Source: Tranzscheliella williamsii (taxonomy: Eukaryota > Basidiomycota > Ustilaginomycetes > Ustilaginales > Ustilaginaceae). From it: a stretch of 64,000 bases of DNA. Under the pieces are notes generated by a model. It was given only the letters and a program-made list of their open reading frames with translations, was not told where the DNA came from and made no database searches. Both the position numbers and the translations under genes were made by a program. This document shows, piece after piece, positions 10,347 through 22,556 of this stretch (positions are counted from its first letter, which is position 1; every line of letters begins with the position of its first letter). The stretch covers positions 1-64,000 of the forward strand of contig JALBYF010000016.1 in NCBI GenBank assembly GCA_023212725.1. The letters are read 5' to 3'.

Positions 10347-13300
10347 TCAAAGCAAACGAAGATCTTTAAGTAATGAAGCTTTCAACAAGAAGTCAACACA
10401 ATGTCGATAGAAGGAGGCACTTACCATCTAAAGCCTCCGACAGGTGTACTTTCCCGTCACGCTTCCACCACTTGACTACCAGCACTATTAGTACAGACAG
10501 TATCGAGCCTGTGGTGATGATGATCACAGCAATCCACCCCCCTACTCCCAAAGATGAAACCATCGAAGTCAGCGTAAGCTTCTGTAAAACTTCACATGGC
10601 AGGAGTTCCGACTTACATTGGTGGAACCAACCTGGCTCATAGGGCGTCAAGACAGAGTCTAATAGTAGCACGCCGCCGATTGCAGCTCGGGTGAACCCGA
10701 CATCTTCTGTAATGCCTCGTGCCTCCCTCCCGAAGCCAATGATATTTGCCGAATATCTCCGCCCGGAAGATCCTCGTGTGTCTTTGATCCCCACAAGCCA
10801 TCCAAGGCCATCGCCGTGAGGAGGATCTGCGTCTCTTAACTGGCAATTATAGCGTTGCCCACAATCAGTTGTCTTCTCGGTCGGAGCTTTGCGGAAGCTG
10901 ACGCGTCCGTATTGACTGGGTCCACCAACTGACCGATCTAAGAGAGTGGCGAAGGAGGCTTCGTCCCTCAGATCTAGGTTTTCCTTGCGTCCATCTGGAA
11001 GCAGCTCGCTGACATCTTTCCCGGAAGGAAAAGGGATAATGTGCTGTCTTACAAGACGTTCCAGCTTGTCAGAATCGTCCAGAACAGAGGAAAGGTTGAT
11101 CCTGGTGAAGGCAGCATCCGTTGGAACAAGAATGATACACGCGTCATCTCGTCCAGGTAGATCTCCCGGTTGTGTACCATTCAGTATATGGCCAAAACCG
11201 GCCTGGTTCATTAGGTCTTCCATGGTGCCTGCTCTTGCGCCTTTTAGCAAGTTGCTAATGGTCAAGTCAAAAGGAATCTGTACTCTGTCGATTTCATGTA
11301 TAACCCCGGTATTCGTAAGGATATCGCTCTTGAGTATGGTTGATGTGATGCCGTTCTTCTCGCCACCCCTGCGAACAGTGATTGATCCACTTTTCTGCAA
11401 TTTGATCGCAAGATTGGCACCGAGCTGAGGCAACAAAGTTGGGAGCTCAGTCTCATGCTCTGAAAAGTCTGATCTGTATGCAATTTTGTCGAGAGAGTGA
11501 AACTCGACCAGCTCCTGCAGAAGCGGCTGCGACTCTGGGAGGAGCATATAATTCATGGCGACCCCTAATCCGCTGAAAGCGTCATTCGTTGGAATAAGAT
11601 AAGTGATCCCAGGAGCTCTTTGTACCGCCTTCTTCAGACCAGCACTAAAAATGGTGGCGACAAAGGTTGAGAGCGATAGAAACGAGACGGCCGTTTGGAC
11701 CGGATCTGAGGGGGGCTGTAAAAGCTGCGATACAACGTATATGACGGCATGTGAGCGGATCTCGACTGGGTCTCGAAGAACGTTGGCATCTCCGAAACCG
11801 AGTTCGCCGTTACCTTTTCTGTCGGATGAAGTGTCCGAATCGTCGACTTGGACCGGCATCTTCTGACGGCCTTCCCGTAATTTCCAGTCGTATAATTCAG
11901 TTTCGAGTAACATATCATGCTGCAAATCTCTTGTATGGACCAGTCCAGGCAGAATGTGGTACTTGAGTATCTCGGCAAGCCGTGGACCCTTCGCGGACCT
12001 CTTGAGGAAGAACTGTTTCGACGCAGCAATCTTTGATGTTAGCCAGGCGTCAATAACATCGTCGCGTGGAGCGAGAAAGGTGAAAGCTTCTTGCTCGTTC
12101 GCGGCATGGGCTGGTTTCCGAATATAATGCTCAAGGCCTGCCATGTAGAATAAGTTGACAAGTTTGCTGGCGTTGAGTGCGACTAGACTTTTTTCCACGC
12201 TCATGTCAAGATCGCCAAAAGGGAGGATCAAGTCATCGATGAGGTGGATGACACCATTCTCGGCAAGTAGATCTTCCTCCACGATCTGAGCTCCCGCCAC
12301 TACGAGCCGTTTCTTGCTTGAGTCCGCCTCGACATCGATGAGGCCGCCCAGTGTGGTCGTCAGGCTTGCGTGACCGGCTTCTTTAAGCCTGTGCGAGTAC
12401 ACAGGTCTTCTATCACCGAGCCCTGTACCAGATATATGCCAGCCTAAGAGCTTCAGACGGTCCTGCGCGGCTTGCTGAGATTTGCCAAATAGATAGGCCT
12501 CTTCAAGGATGCTCAATTTCTTGAAGGCGTCTGACGTCGGCAAAAACAACGTAAGATGGGGAACAGTAGACAGGGAATGTATGGTTGCGGGATCGAGCAG
12601 GCGCCTGAGGCCATCGAGCTGAGTATGTTGCATGAGCACTTGCTCAAGAGACGGAGGCAGGTCCAACACAGCATCGATGGTGTGGATGACACCCCGTTTG
12701 GACCTCCAATCCTCAGATAAGGAAATCGCTCCGCCCTTGCCATCTGGACCACCTCCGAACGCTATGACTTTACCGTGCTTCTTCTGTACCGGCTTTGCTC
12801 TCTTAATATCGCCCGTGGAAGGTGAAATGTCGAGCTCTGGGCTCTGCGGGGCCTCTTGTACAGCAACCCTGATGCGCTGTCCCTCATCGCCAAGTAGTCC
12901 ACCATGATCTTCTTCATCGGGGAGGGGTATATGTCCAGGTTTGGTAGGTTCGGTAAGAAGCCGGCGGGACGGGAAATGCATTGTGATATGCATCTCAGGG
13001 TGCCCAGGTTCTGGTAAATGCCGGCCCGGGGGCTGGACGTCCGTTTCATGACTGAGAGTAATTGGCAATGTATAGTTCAGAAAATGGTAAAGCAGATGCT
13101 GGCGGGCTACAGCATTGACATTAGACGCCGCTACAAGTCCATCATCATGCCACACTAGTGCTCCCTGCCCTGTTGACGATGTTCCGGCAAAGTCGTCGTC
13201 TACAAGATACTCCCACAATGATGTTATGTTCTCCCTGCCGGTGTCTGCTTGCAAACGAGCTTCTCTTTGCTGTTCCATCTTTCGCCGGAAGGCATCATTC

Positions 13301-13644
13301 GTTGGGGCCAAGATGGTCAGTCCGGTTCCATCATCGAAATCCTGCAGTCTGTTGAGGGACGGGATAAGCCTTGTCCTCTGAAGGAGCCGTACCAGAATGG
13401 TATGTTGTGGCGACTGCGCAAGGAGATCTACGAGATTATAGGCTCGTGAATCATTCTTTCTGCTAGTTTGTTCGAGTCCGTTCTCTTTGTCTCGGCTTCC
13501 GGCGTCATTGTAGTATGCTGCTGATGACGGAAGAAGGAATGGCTCCTGGGCTTGAGTTCGTACAGGATTGGCCAACGCGCAGATGTGCGCAACCATTAGA
13601 ACCAAGGTCGGAAGCAAGGGCCGCGTGCTGAAGGCCAGCATCAT
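10347..13644 (-). CDS. Fasciclin (FAS1) repeat membrane protein
   Basis: An N-terminal signal peptide (MMLAFSTRPLLPTLVLMVA) is followed by five FAS1 domains. Each can be followed by its TxLAPTNDAF/TLFLPTSDAF/TYLIPTNDAF-type H1 box and GVIH-type H2 box (GVIHTIDAV, GVIHLIDDL, GVIHEIDRV). A single transmembrane helix (GGWIAVIIITTGSILSVLIV) precedes a short basic cytosolic tail. The architecture matches the large fungal fasciclin proteins such as yeast YLR001C, thought to sit in vacuolar or secretory membranes. The reading frame is open from 13644 to 10393, but two introns are likely. One is 10542-10616 (75 nt, GTAAGT, branch GCTGAC, TAG, in frame). The other starts at 10424 (GTAAGT) and ends at 10379 or 10364, giving a stop at 10347 and about 1058 residues. 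The read-through version ends at 10393. Confidence 0.85.
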
Positions 13645-14199
13645 TTGATCTTACAGCTGTGCGGTCGGCAGGTGCTTGTAAGCCCTCAACGAGTTGAGCG
13701 CCAGCTGTGTAAACGCGCGAGGCACAGCCTTCAAAGCCAGGCTCGAGTGATGATAGTGTTATGGGACGGAGTCGCGCGGTAGCGCATTCAGGATGTGATC
13801 GTGATTGCGATACATATGCAGTAACAGACACACTAAATCCGGGTCGTAGGTGGAGGTGAGTTGGCACGCTGCAACCAAGCGAGACCCTGCGCGAAATTGT
13901 GAATTGCGGTACCTCTGCTTCGATAAATGAGCTTTCAGACAGTTATCAGCAAGTGTAGTTAGTAGTACGTAGATCCACGAGAGAGTGTCGCTCAATCGCA
14001 CCAGAGTGACAAATATCATCCGCGTAAATTCATTTCAATCTTTGGTAGCCAGTGACTCCAAATTTTTGTCCTCCAGCGGGCTATTTGTTTCTGGGGGTTC
14101 TTTAGGTTCGCTGCATATGTCTTCGCTCTCTACAACCTGGCTCGAGTGCGCGTACGATTGTCTTCATCTTCAAGAAAGCACTGCTGCACAGCTACAACC
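13645..14199. promoter_or_regulatory. Divergent promoter region of fasciclin gene and ELP3
   Basis: This 555-bp spacer lies head to head between the fasciclin gene and ELP3 and must hold both promoters. No TATA box or known operator was recognised. It is inferred from gene orientation only. Confidence 0.4.
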
Positions 14200-15894
14200 A
14201 TGGGGGCTTCGTCCAATACGGCGGAGCTGCTACTGCGTGTCTGTGCCGACATAGCAGCTCAGCTCGTGGAAGCTCATGAAAAGTCTCAGGCGGTCTCGCT
14301 CAACTCTATCCGAACCACGACCTGCAAGAGGTATGGGTACAATGGCGTGCCGCGCCTGACCGACATCATTGCAGCCATCCCAGAAGCCTATCGAAAGGTC
14401 TTGGTACCGGCGCTCAAGGCCAAGCCTGTTCGCAGTGCCTCTGGTATTGCTGTCGTAGCCGTCATGTGCAAGCCGCACCGCTGTCCGCACATAGCGTTGA
14501 CCGGAAATATTTGCGTCTACTGTCCTGGAGGTCCTGATTCCGACTTCGAGTATAGCACACAGTCTTATACTGGTTACGAACCCACGTCGATGAGGGCTAT
14601 CAGGGCGCGCTACGATCCATACGAACAATCAAAGAACCGTGTTCAACAACTCAGAGAGCTTGGTCACAGCGTCGACAAGGTTGAATACATCATCATGGGT
14701 GGTACGTTCATGTCCCTTGCGGAGGAGTATCGTAGCCAATTCATCGCACAGCTCCACAACGCTCTGAGCGGCTTCAATGGCACGGATGTTGATGAAGCAG
14801 TCAAATATTCGGAAAGAGCGCTTACTAAATGCATCGGCATCACTATCGAAACACGACCAGATTATTGCCTTCGCCCGCATCTATCCCAAATGCTACGATA
14901 TGGCTGCACGCGTCTCGAAATTGGCGTGCAATCCGTATACGAAGACGTAGCTCGAGATACCAACAGAGGGCATACCGTTAAGGCTGTCTGCGAAACCTTT
15001 CAGCTTGCTAAGGATGCCGGCTACAAGATCGTCGCGCACATGATGCCAGATCTCCCAAACGTTGGTGTTGAAAGAGACATGGAGCAGTTCAAGGAGTATT
15101 TCGAAAATCCTGCCTTCCGAACGGATGGTCTCAAGCTGTATCCTACTCTTGTCATCCGCGGCACAGGACTCTACGAGCTTTGGCGAACCGGACGATACAA
15201 GAATTATACTCCCTCCTTCCTCGTCGATCTCATCGCCAGAATCCTTGCGCTTGTTCCGCCGTGGACGCGGGTGTATCGAGTGCAGCGAGACATTCCCATG
15301 CCCCTGGTTTCTTCCGGCGTCGAGAATGGCAACCTTCGGGAACTGGCACTCGAGAGGATGCGGGACTTTGGAGTCACCTGCAGAGACGTTCGTTACCGAG
15401 AGGTCGGTCTCCACGAGATCCACACGAAGGTTAGGCCCGAAGAAGTAGAATTCATCCGCCGTGACTATACAGCCAATGGCGGCTGGGAATCGTTTTTAGC
15501 CTACGAAGACCCGGAGAAAGACATTCTGATCGCGTTGCTGCGCTTGCGCAAATGTTCCGCTGGCGGCACGTACAGACCCGAGCTCACTCGAGATGGTCAA
15601 TGTTCAATCGTGCGGGAGCTACACACATATGGCAGTGCTGTACCCATACACTCCAGAGACCCTACCAAGTTCCAGCATCAAGGTTTCGGAACCCTGCTCA
15701 TGGAACAAGCCGAACGAATCGCCCGAGATGAGCACGGCAGCCGAAAGATTGCTGTTATTTCGGGTGTTGGTACGCGAGATTACTATCGTAAGCTCGGGTA
15801 CAATCTAGAGGGTCCGTACATGGTCAAAGTGCTTGTTGACGAAGTATCTGAGTCCTCGACGGGTGGTTACGATATCAACGAATTTTTCTACTAA
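14200..15894 (+). CDS. ELP3: Elongator complex catalytic subunit Elp3
   Basis: This is an intronless 564-residue protein, close to the usual 550-560. Elp3 is the radical SAM and acetyl-CoA dependent enzyme of Elongator. It modifies wobble uridines of tRNAs (xcm5U) and works mainly in the cytoplasm. The [4Fe-4S] cysteines follow the Elp3 pattern C-x9-C-x2-C at about C95, C105 and C108 ([14 protein letters not shown]). The radical SAM core continues through [11 protein letters not shown] and [13 protein letters not shown]-terminal GNAT-type lysine acetyltransferase domain has the acetyl-CoA loop [13 protein letters not shown] and ends with [17 protein letters not shown]. The start at 14200 is preferred because ACAACCATGG is a good context and the residues match the family start. 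An in-frame upstream ATG at 14146 adds 18 unusual residues. Confidence 0.97.
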   Translation: MGASSNTAELLLRVCADIAAQLVEAHEKSQAVSLNSIRTTTCKRYGYNGVPRLTDIIAAIPEAYRKVLVPALKAKPVRSASGIAVVAVMCKPHRCPHIALTGNICVYCPGGPDSDFEYSTQSYTGYEPTSMRAIRARYDPYEQSKNRVQQLRELGHSVDKVEYIIMGGTFMSLAEEYRSQFIAQLHNALSGFNGTDVDEAVKYSERALTKCIGITIETRPDYCLRPHLSQMLRYGCTRLEIGVQSVYEDVARDTNRGHTVKAVCETFQLAKDAGYKIVAHMMPDLPNVGVERDMEQFKEYFENPAFRTDGLKLYPTLVIRGTGLYELWRTGRYKNYTPSFLVDLIARILALVPPWTRVYRVQRDIPMPLVSSGVENGNLRELALERMRDFGVTCRDVRYREVGLHEIHTKVRPEEVEFIRRDYTANGGWESFLAYEDPEKDILIALLRLRKCSAGGTYRPELTRDGQCSIVRELHTYGSAVPIHSRDPTKFQHQGFGTLLMEQAERIARDEHGSRKIAVISGVGTRDYYRKLGYNLEGPYMVKVLVDEVSESSTGGYDINEFFY

Positions 15895-16094
15895 TCGTCA
15901 AATAGATATATACTACATAAGTTACCCAAATCCTTCTCCTTCACACAGCTATCGTCGCTACATGTACTTGTAATTGAAGCATCCCAATTACGCATCCGTC
16001 GCTCAGAGTTACGTGTTGCGAGCCACTTGATGTCTCTTTTGGCGGAAGGATTGATGTTTCCGACAGTGTGCAAATAGTCACCGTCAGCTTAGTC

Positions 16095-17790
16095 CTAAGG
16101 ACCGTCCCTGCCCTCAGCTTCTACATGACGCCGTCTCAACGGTGTGCGCTCTGCAACGGCGTCTCTAAGCGGCAGCTCAGAATACTGAGTCGCTGGTGTC
16201 ACCTCGTCCTCTGCGTGCCAGTCGACAATTGCATCCTCAAGCTTGCCTAGGAATCGTCTGGCAAGAGATTGCACGATTTTGTAAACAACGTGAAGAGCAC
16301 GAAGGACGCCAATCACCACAAGCAGTACGATCACGATCGAAGCTATGTTCGCGCCATCCTGATTTCCGTTTCGGCGTCCGGTGTTCGTCATTCGAGCGAA
16401 TGAGCGTCCAAGGCCGAAATTGTGGAGGTTGAAAGGTGCGAAGAAGGCGGCTCCTAAAAGTAGATTGACAAAGGAAAGTATTCCGACTAAAGAGAAACCG
16501 AGGGTAACTGCGGTGAAGACGTATGACGTTAGTACACCTTGGGCGAGGTTGTGGTCGCCCAGACCAGCGGGATCAGTACTCACATTGCAGGAAGGTTTTC
16601 TGGAGCCAGCCAGCTTCTGTGTGTGACTTCCCAGAGCTGGAGATGCTCCTAGACCTGTCACGGGTCCGTTTCACTGCTTTGGCCCTTTCAGACGCTGCGT
16701 ATGGGGATGCGAGCCTGGCGTCGTATTTCTGAGTGGAACGTCCCAAGTCTTCGTCATTATTTGCGCCCTCAAAGGCGTTCCGCCTCTCTGCAGAAGCCCG
16801 TGACAGGTCACCATTCGAGATAGCTTCTCTCCCTGCCCACAACCCTCCATCGCCGTACATCCACTCCTTTTTCAATGCCGCCCAAAAGCCTTCTGTTGCT
16901 TTCAACGAATCTTGATCTTGAGGCGACTGCTCGACTACATGCAGCCCGATGGCACCTTTCACAGCGTCGGCAGCTTCTCCAGAAGTGAATTGCCACACAG
17001 CCTCTCTTATCAATTTGAGGTAGGCGACGGGGTCGTAAGCTGAGCCTCTATAGCTCCAATAGCTTGTATAAGAATAGTCCGTGTCTATATCAGACCAAGT
17101 AGGAGGTCCGGAAGCTCGAAACATCATTTGCGAGTCTTCAGGCACAGCATGCAAGGGCCACCATGAAGACGTCGTGGCCTTACCCTTGCCACGCAACGAC
17201 GTCGTATGTCGGGGCGAATCGTACAGGTCGAGGAAGAAGGTGCCCAGCAGCCCCACCGTCCAGATCAGGAGAAGGAAAAGGAAGAGGCTGAGAAGAAGTA
17301 GCAGGGTAGGTGAGGTGGCAACGCCAACAAACCTGGATCTGCGAAACTGATATGGAGCTCCGCATTGATCGCAAGAGACTACAGAAGAGGTTCTTGCGGA
17401 CATCGCCCGCCAGCGGTCGAGGCACGTTGCGTGTACATATTTCATGGTCCCCCGACACTTGCAAGGCGACATAAGGCGCCCCAGTGACTCGCCATATTCC
17501 GCTTGGTCAGACGGACCATCTAGGCATATGCGGCAAATTGCTTGGTTGAACTCTTCAGAGCCGTCGTCTGTCATCCCCGATCGAGGTTCGTCCGGAGTAT
17601 CGACAACACCGTCTCGATCAAGATCTGTGGCGTCCACATCTGACGCTTTAGGCGTGGACAGATAGTCATCTTCCTTGTGCTGGGCGCTGGCATGTTCGGC
17701 GTCGCTAAGCTCTGGTGCGGACGAATTGCAATCTGGTCGAGTGTCCCTGGCCACGTCCTCGAAGGAGCTGGAGTTCATTCGACCAGTCAT
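16095..17790 (-). CDS. Membrane-bound RING-variant (RINGv/MARCH-type) E3 ubiquitin ligase
   Basis: Exon 1 (17790-16584) and exon 2 (16507-16095) are joined across a 76-nt intron with GTGAGT donor, perfect TACTAAC branch and CAG acceptor, giving 539 residues. A RINGv zinc domain of C4HC3 type spans about residues 86-143: C86 and C89, C110 and C112, H120 and C123, C140 and C143 (ICRICLDGP, SPCKCRGTMKYVHATCLDRW, SCDQCGAPY). It is followed by a leucine-rich membrane segment (LLLLLSLFLFLLLIW) and further hydrophobic helices, two of them encoded in exon 2. Family knowledge (MARCH proteins, Doa10) makes it an E3 ligase in endomembranes acting on membrane or quality-control substrates. Specific substrates are unknown. 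The frame is open upstream to 17829 with no other ATG. Confidence 0.85.
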
Positions 17791-18244
17791 GGCTGCATTC
17801 GGCGGAAGTATGGTAGATGATGTTGTCACCCCGGCACATGTATGTCAGCGGTGATGTGGCATCGCTGGGTGGGAGATATGGTGGAACCCCAGAAGGTCGG
17901 GACGGATTCTTTTGACGGCGCGCAGTGCGGAGCGCATACTCCATCTGTGGCCCTGCATCAGAGGTTAAGCTGATTAAAGTGAAGTGAATGGGAAACCCCG
18001 CATTATATAATAATGGCTTAACATAGCAGGCGACTTTTGTCGTCGGCGGTTAGGCAGTTCCCGGAGCCGAAATTAGGCCACGGCCATCATTACGTTGGCA
18101 CGACGCTTTAACTGCTTTTACAGATTGGCGAAAGAGCGTGATGTCGCTATCATCTACCCTTCGTAATTGTCGTGCAATCATCTCAAGGCCATCGCCTACA
18201 ACCATTTCCCATACGCCTTAAATCAGCACGAAGCTTCTCTTTCC
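17791..18244. promoter_or_regulatory. Divergent promoter region of RINGv ligase and GCV3
   Basis: This is a 454-bp head-to-head spacer with no recognisable core promoter motifs. An in-frame ATG at 18167 could extend the H protein by 26 residues but would bury its presequence. Inferred from gene orientation. Confidence 0.35.
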
Positions 18245-19021
18245 ATGATGCTTGCAGTTCTGAGACCTTCGGTAAGCGTGCTCGGGCGGTCAGCCTGCCA
18301 AAGGGTGGTGGCCCGCGTTCCGTCCCCCACTCTCCGGGCCTCGTTCTCGTCCTCGACCCAGATCCGGGCCATCAAGACCAGATTCACTGAGGAGCACGAA
18401 TGGGTCGCTTTCGACGATAGCACAAACATTGGAACGGTTGGAATTACTGATTATGCTCAGAAGAGCCTCGGAGACGTAGTCTTCATCGAGCTTCCGGAAA
18501 CAGGTTCTCAAGTCAAGAAGGGCGGTGAGTACCACATTACATGATGAACAGTGAAAGCACAGCGACTGACGTTTCGGAGCTATGCTCGACCGATTGGGCT
18601 CCTTCAACGCGTTCGCCATCTCCTGAAGATGACATTGGTGCCGTTGAGAGTGTGCGTGGTCTCGATGGTCGTCGCACAGCTTCATAAATGGGTGAAGGCT
18701 AACACGCTGAGCTTTTGCTTGTTGATCTTGACAACAGGTAAAGGCCGCTTCCGACATCTACGCACCCGTCTCGGGTCAAATTGAGGCAGTCAATGACAAG
18801 CTTAATGACGAGCCAAGCCTGCTGAACAAGCAGCCAGAAGCTGATGGTAGGTTTTAGTACCGCAGTATCAGCGCTTCTATCTCGGACAAACAATCCTAAC
18901 GCCAGTGCTTTGCTATCCACGTTGACAAATAGGGTGGCTATGCAAGATCAAGCTCTCGAACCCTGGAGATTTCGAGACTTTGCTTTCTGCCGAAGCATAC
19001 CAGAAAGTATGCGAGAACTGA
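18245..19021 (+). CDS. GCV3: Glycine cleavage system H protein, mitochondrial
   Basis: Four exons (18245-18524, 18629-18651, 18738-18846, 18933-19021) give a 166-residue protein, the normal size for a fungal H protein with presequence. The N-terminus ([19 protein letters not shown]) is basic and lacks acidic residues, like a mitochondrial targeting signal. The lipoyl-carrying protein then follows: [31 protein letters not shown], and the lipoylated lysine K103 in [13 protein letters not shown], ending PEADGWLCKI. It shuttles the aminomethyl intermediate between P, T and L proteins. Exon 2 is only 23 nt and encodes the DIGAVES segment. The first intron ends in AAG rather than CAG or TAG. All joins preserve the frame and the conserved sequence, so the model is firm. 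Confidence 0.93.
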
Positions 19022-21372
19022 AGAACCGCATGCTCAGCGTCCGCTTCGGTTTTGACTGTAGTATGCATCAACATCATAGTGACAAATGCAGCAGTCAGCT
19101 ATATGTAGATGATCGAGGAGACAATGTGGATCTAATGCAGCGTGAAGGGTGCGACAAGGGACGTGGTTGCACGATGTATTATCCCAGCCCTTAGACTCAG
19201 CTTTGATTCTCGGCTTCTTTGACATGCAGGCGCTTACTCTACAGGACCTGCAATCGCAAGATATGAACCGCAATGTGAGCCATTTTGAGCCGTGGGTGCA
19301 GGAGGTATTCCGAGATCAGGGTCATAACCAAGGTCGAACAAGGGGGGGGCGGACTTGTGCGCAGGGCTACGAAAGGCGGCAGGGTATGTGAGGGATAACC
19401 TACATAGAAAGCGTAGGTGATACCTCACCTGGTGCTTGTCCATGCGTTTTGAGCCTTAGTTTGTGTTAGGTTTCGCCGGAAAGAGATCAGGTGGGGTATT
19501 CAACAGGGCTTTGAACGTCCACATTATTATCTCAGTTTCCGGGCGGAGCTTGTGGCCTCATGCGTGCACGAACGTCTGTGCTGCGCGACCAATTCTTCCG
19601 GCGGCGGAATTGGTCTAGAGCTAGAGCTTAGACGACATATAACTATTACTTTGAGTGTAAAGTGCCTGGTACCAGCTAGTTACATGGCGGATAACACGCG
19701 CCTGCATGTTCACCCTTTTCCAACCCAAGTCGACAGTCTAGAAAAGGCGACTGCGATTAAATCGTTGTGCTCCAAAAGTCCCTGTGCCTCATCCATAAGA
19801 GAAAGACTGGAGCGGCTTTGTTGAGCGCTTGCGAGCCATCTTTGCTCTCAATAAGGTCAAACGACTCAAGTGGCTCAGGAAGGACTACTTTATGTCGGCC
19901 TTGTCTGCCCTTCCCGGCCGTTGGTCTCGCTTCCACTGGAAGTAACGCGTGAGAAAAAGGAAGCCACTCTCGCCAAATGTTCCGAGCTTATACTCCTTGC
20001 GTTGCCGCTACCTTTCATGCGGGCACTCGCCAACGGATTTTGGACCCGCGAGGCTCTATATGCTGGACCAAGGGCAACGATGGAGAACAGTCTACGCATA
20101 TAACCAGAAGACGTAACCGTCTGTCCCATTCAGTCACGACTTGGTAACTCAGTGTGACTATGGCTGGAAAAGTTCTAGGTGTCGGCAGGTTCCTCACAGC
20201 ATAACTCCACCAGGTTATTGCATGCGGCGGACGCCAGCAGTGGGCTTCTAACATGCGTGCATTTCTAGCTGCGAAATAGGGCGGCGCGAGAGGAGGCTAC
20301 TCGTGTTGCCTGCAACCAGCCGCCACCGTTCACTGCGATCCGCAATTCAGTCCAGAAGGCTTGTCCAATTAGATGCATACAAGAACCGAGGCCGAGTGGT
20401 GTGCGGAAGCAACCCGAGCGGCGGGCTTGCAGGTAGAATTCGGCGGTCGCGCCAAGCGAGATGTAGTTAGTAGCGATTGCGATTGTAATGAAACGGGTTA
20501 CTGCCCCATCTGTGATACCTCTTCGCGCCTATCGTGCATCTGTGATACTTGTTCCGAAAAGCAGTTACCGCCGACTGCGCTTAGCAAGTGGTTGCATGAG
20601 AGAAAAGATCGCGCTTTCAATGCCATTCCTTACCCTTACCTTGCTAAGTCCAGCCGACCCCGACCCGAGGGAGAGAAGCAAGGGCAACTTGCTTCTCTGT
20701 CTGAACTCGGCTCTTGATACCATTATCAGCCTCATTCTGTCCCTTGCCTCGCTAGCCCCCCGTCCGTGCCCCCCCTCCACTACTGTGAACGTGAATTGAT
20801 ATGATATGAAATGGCAAGATTTCATTTCCAGGGTTGCCTGTCAATCTCCAGAGATGTGTGCAGGTCTGGTGTTTTAGGCTAGTGGCCAGGCTAGCGCAAT
20901 CATCACTCGACGCCGACGGGCGAATTGCCTTTCCGTAGCATCAGCCACTTGTGCTTTCCGTGGTGGCTCAATCTATGCACACAACTCTCATTGGCTCTGA
21001 AGACGGGCCTTTACTGCCGCGTGCATCGCAACGCATCCTTCGGCCGCACCTTGCAGCTGCTTCCCGAAACAGACACACGCATCCTACTTCACACCTTCGC
21101 CACCTGTCCGTTATATAGTTCGAGCCTACTTCTCGTCTCAATCCTTTCCTCTCGTATCGATCGTTGTCTCTTCGTTCTCAGCGGCCTCAGCCTTCATCAC
21201 ATCCCTCCTTGCCACGCTTCCTGCTTCTTCCGCGTGGTCTCCATCGCACTCCGGCTGCTTGATCTACCTTTCCCGTTGGGCGGTACAAAACTTCTCGAAC
21301 CGCTGCTTAGCCAACTCACACCCGAGAAAGTCAATAGTCTCTTCGAACTACATAAAGGTCAATTTGTCCAAG
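19022..21372. other. Long intergenic region
   Basis: About 2.3 kb separate GCV3 from the DUF6534 gene. No homologous coding sequence was recognised. One 114-codon frame (20373-20717, +) has seven cysteines within about 27 residues (CDCNETGYCPICD, CICDTC) but no known domain. From about 21060 to 21340 the top strand becomes pyrimidine-rich, as expected of a fungal promoter and leader ahead of the start at 21373. Confidence 0.35.
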
Positions 21373-22556
21373 ATGGGGGCTATAGATCTCAGGTGAGTGT
21401 TGTTCACATACACTACGTCGATTTGTTTACCAGTCCGTCCTGACTTTGTTCACTGTGCCTCTTGGCCCATTCTTTATATCCGCTTTTCAGCCTGGGCTGC
21501 ATGTACATCGGCGTCATGTTGAACGTCTGGTTGTATGGCTTCTCGATCGTACAGGCCTATATCTACTATAGACACTTCAAGACCGACAAGCCTTTCATGA
21601 GGTATTTCGTGCTTTTCCTCATGGTCACCGACACTCTCAATGCCATCCTTGATCAGGTCTTCATGTACCAGTATCTGATCACCAACTTCGGCAACACCAC
21701 ATACGCAGCGCTGAGCAACAGCGCCTTTGCTGCGGATCCAGTCGTGACCGGTATCATCGCCTTTTCGACCCAGCTTTTCTTCGCCTGGCGAGTGTACAAG
21801 CTCATGCACTCGAAGATCATGCCCGCTTTCATCGCAGTTGGCGCTGCGGTCTCCTTCCTCAGCGCCATCGGTACAACGATTGGTGTTGAAATCGTCGAAA
21901 AGTTCGCCGAGTTCCAGAGGTTCCAGGTGGTCGTCATTCTATGGCTCGCTTTCGCTGCTCTCACCGACATGCTTATCACTGGCTCTTTGGTCTACACACT
22001 CAACAAGTCCCGAACTGGATTCACCGCCACCGACGACGTCATTACTAAGCTGATCCGAATGACGCTGCAAACTGGTATGCTTACGTCGTTTTTCGCTATT
22101 GTCGACTTGATCCTTTTCGTGACTTCAACCTCGACACTTCACCTCGTTTTCAACCTACCTTTGGCCAAGCTGTATGTCAACTCTCTCCTTTCCACCCTCA
22201 ACGCGCGTGTGACGATCAACCCCGGAGCCGTTCAGTACACGATGGAGGGAACGAGCAGTGATCAAGCTCGACGAGGTACGCAGACTCGGACAAAGCGTTC
22301 GAATGTGTTCCGACCTGGTGGAGCTGAACGGCCCACCATCATCAGGACCCAAGCCTCGTCTCAACATGACATTGAGAATGGCATGGGCGATTACAACAGT
22401 CATGAGAACTTTGAGACTGGAATCCACATCAAAACCATCGAAGAAACCTTCGAGGAGCGACATGACGGTGACAACCTGCGAGCCTTTGACTCTAGCAGTC
22501 AGAACGACTCACTCCCAGTCGTGGAAAAACTTCGCACCGATCAAGACTCACTCTGA
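21373..22556 (+). CDS. DUF6534-type seven-helix membrane protein
   Basis: A 20-nt first exon (21373-21392, MGAIDL plus part of a serine codon) is joined over a 98-nt intron (GTGAGT...TTTTCAG) to 21491-22556, giving 361 residues. Several hydrophobic helices follow (YIGVMLNVWLYGFSIVQAYI, ITGIIAFSTQLFFAW-like, VVVILWLAFAALTDMLI, LTSFFAIVDLILFV). They end in the LVFNLPLAKLYVNSLLSTLNAR block that is typical of the DUF6534 family, which is very common in basidiomycetes and of unknown function. The last 100 residues are a hydrophilic, presumably cytosolic tail. The reading frame without the first exon would start upstream of the acceptor, so the short first exon is preferred. Confidence 0.8.

Noticed and set aside
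14146..14199. Upstream in-frame ATG as start of ELP3
   Set aside because: The extra 18 residues (Arg, Ser and Cys rich) are unlike the family start, and the 14200 ATG has a better context.
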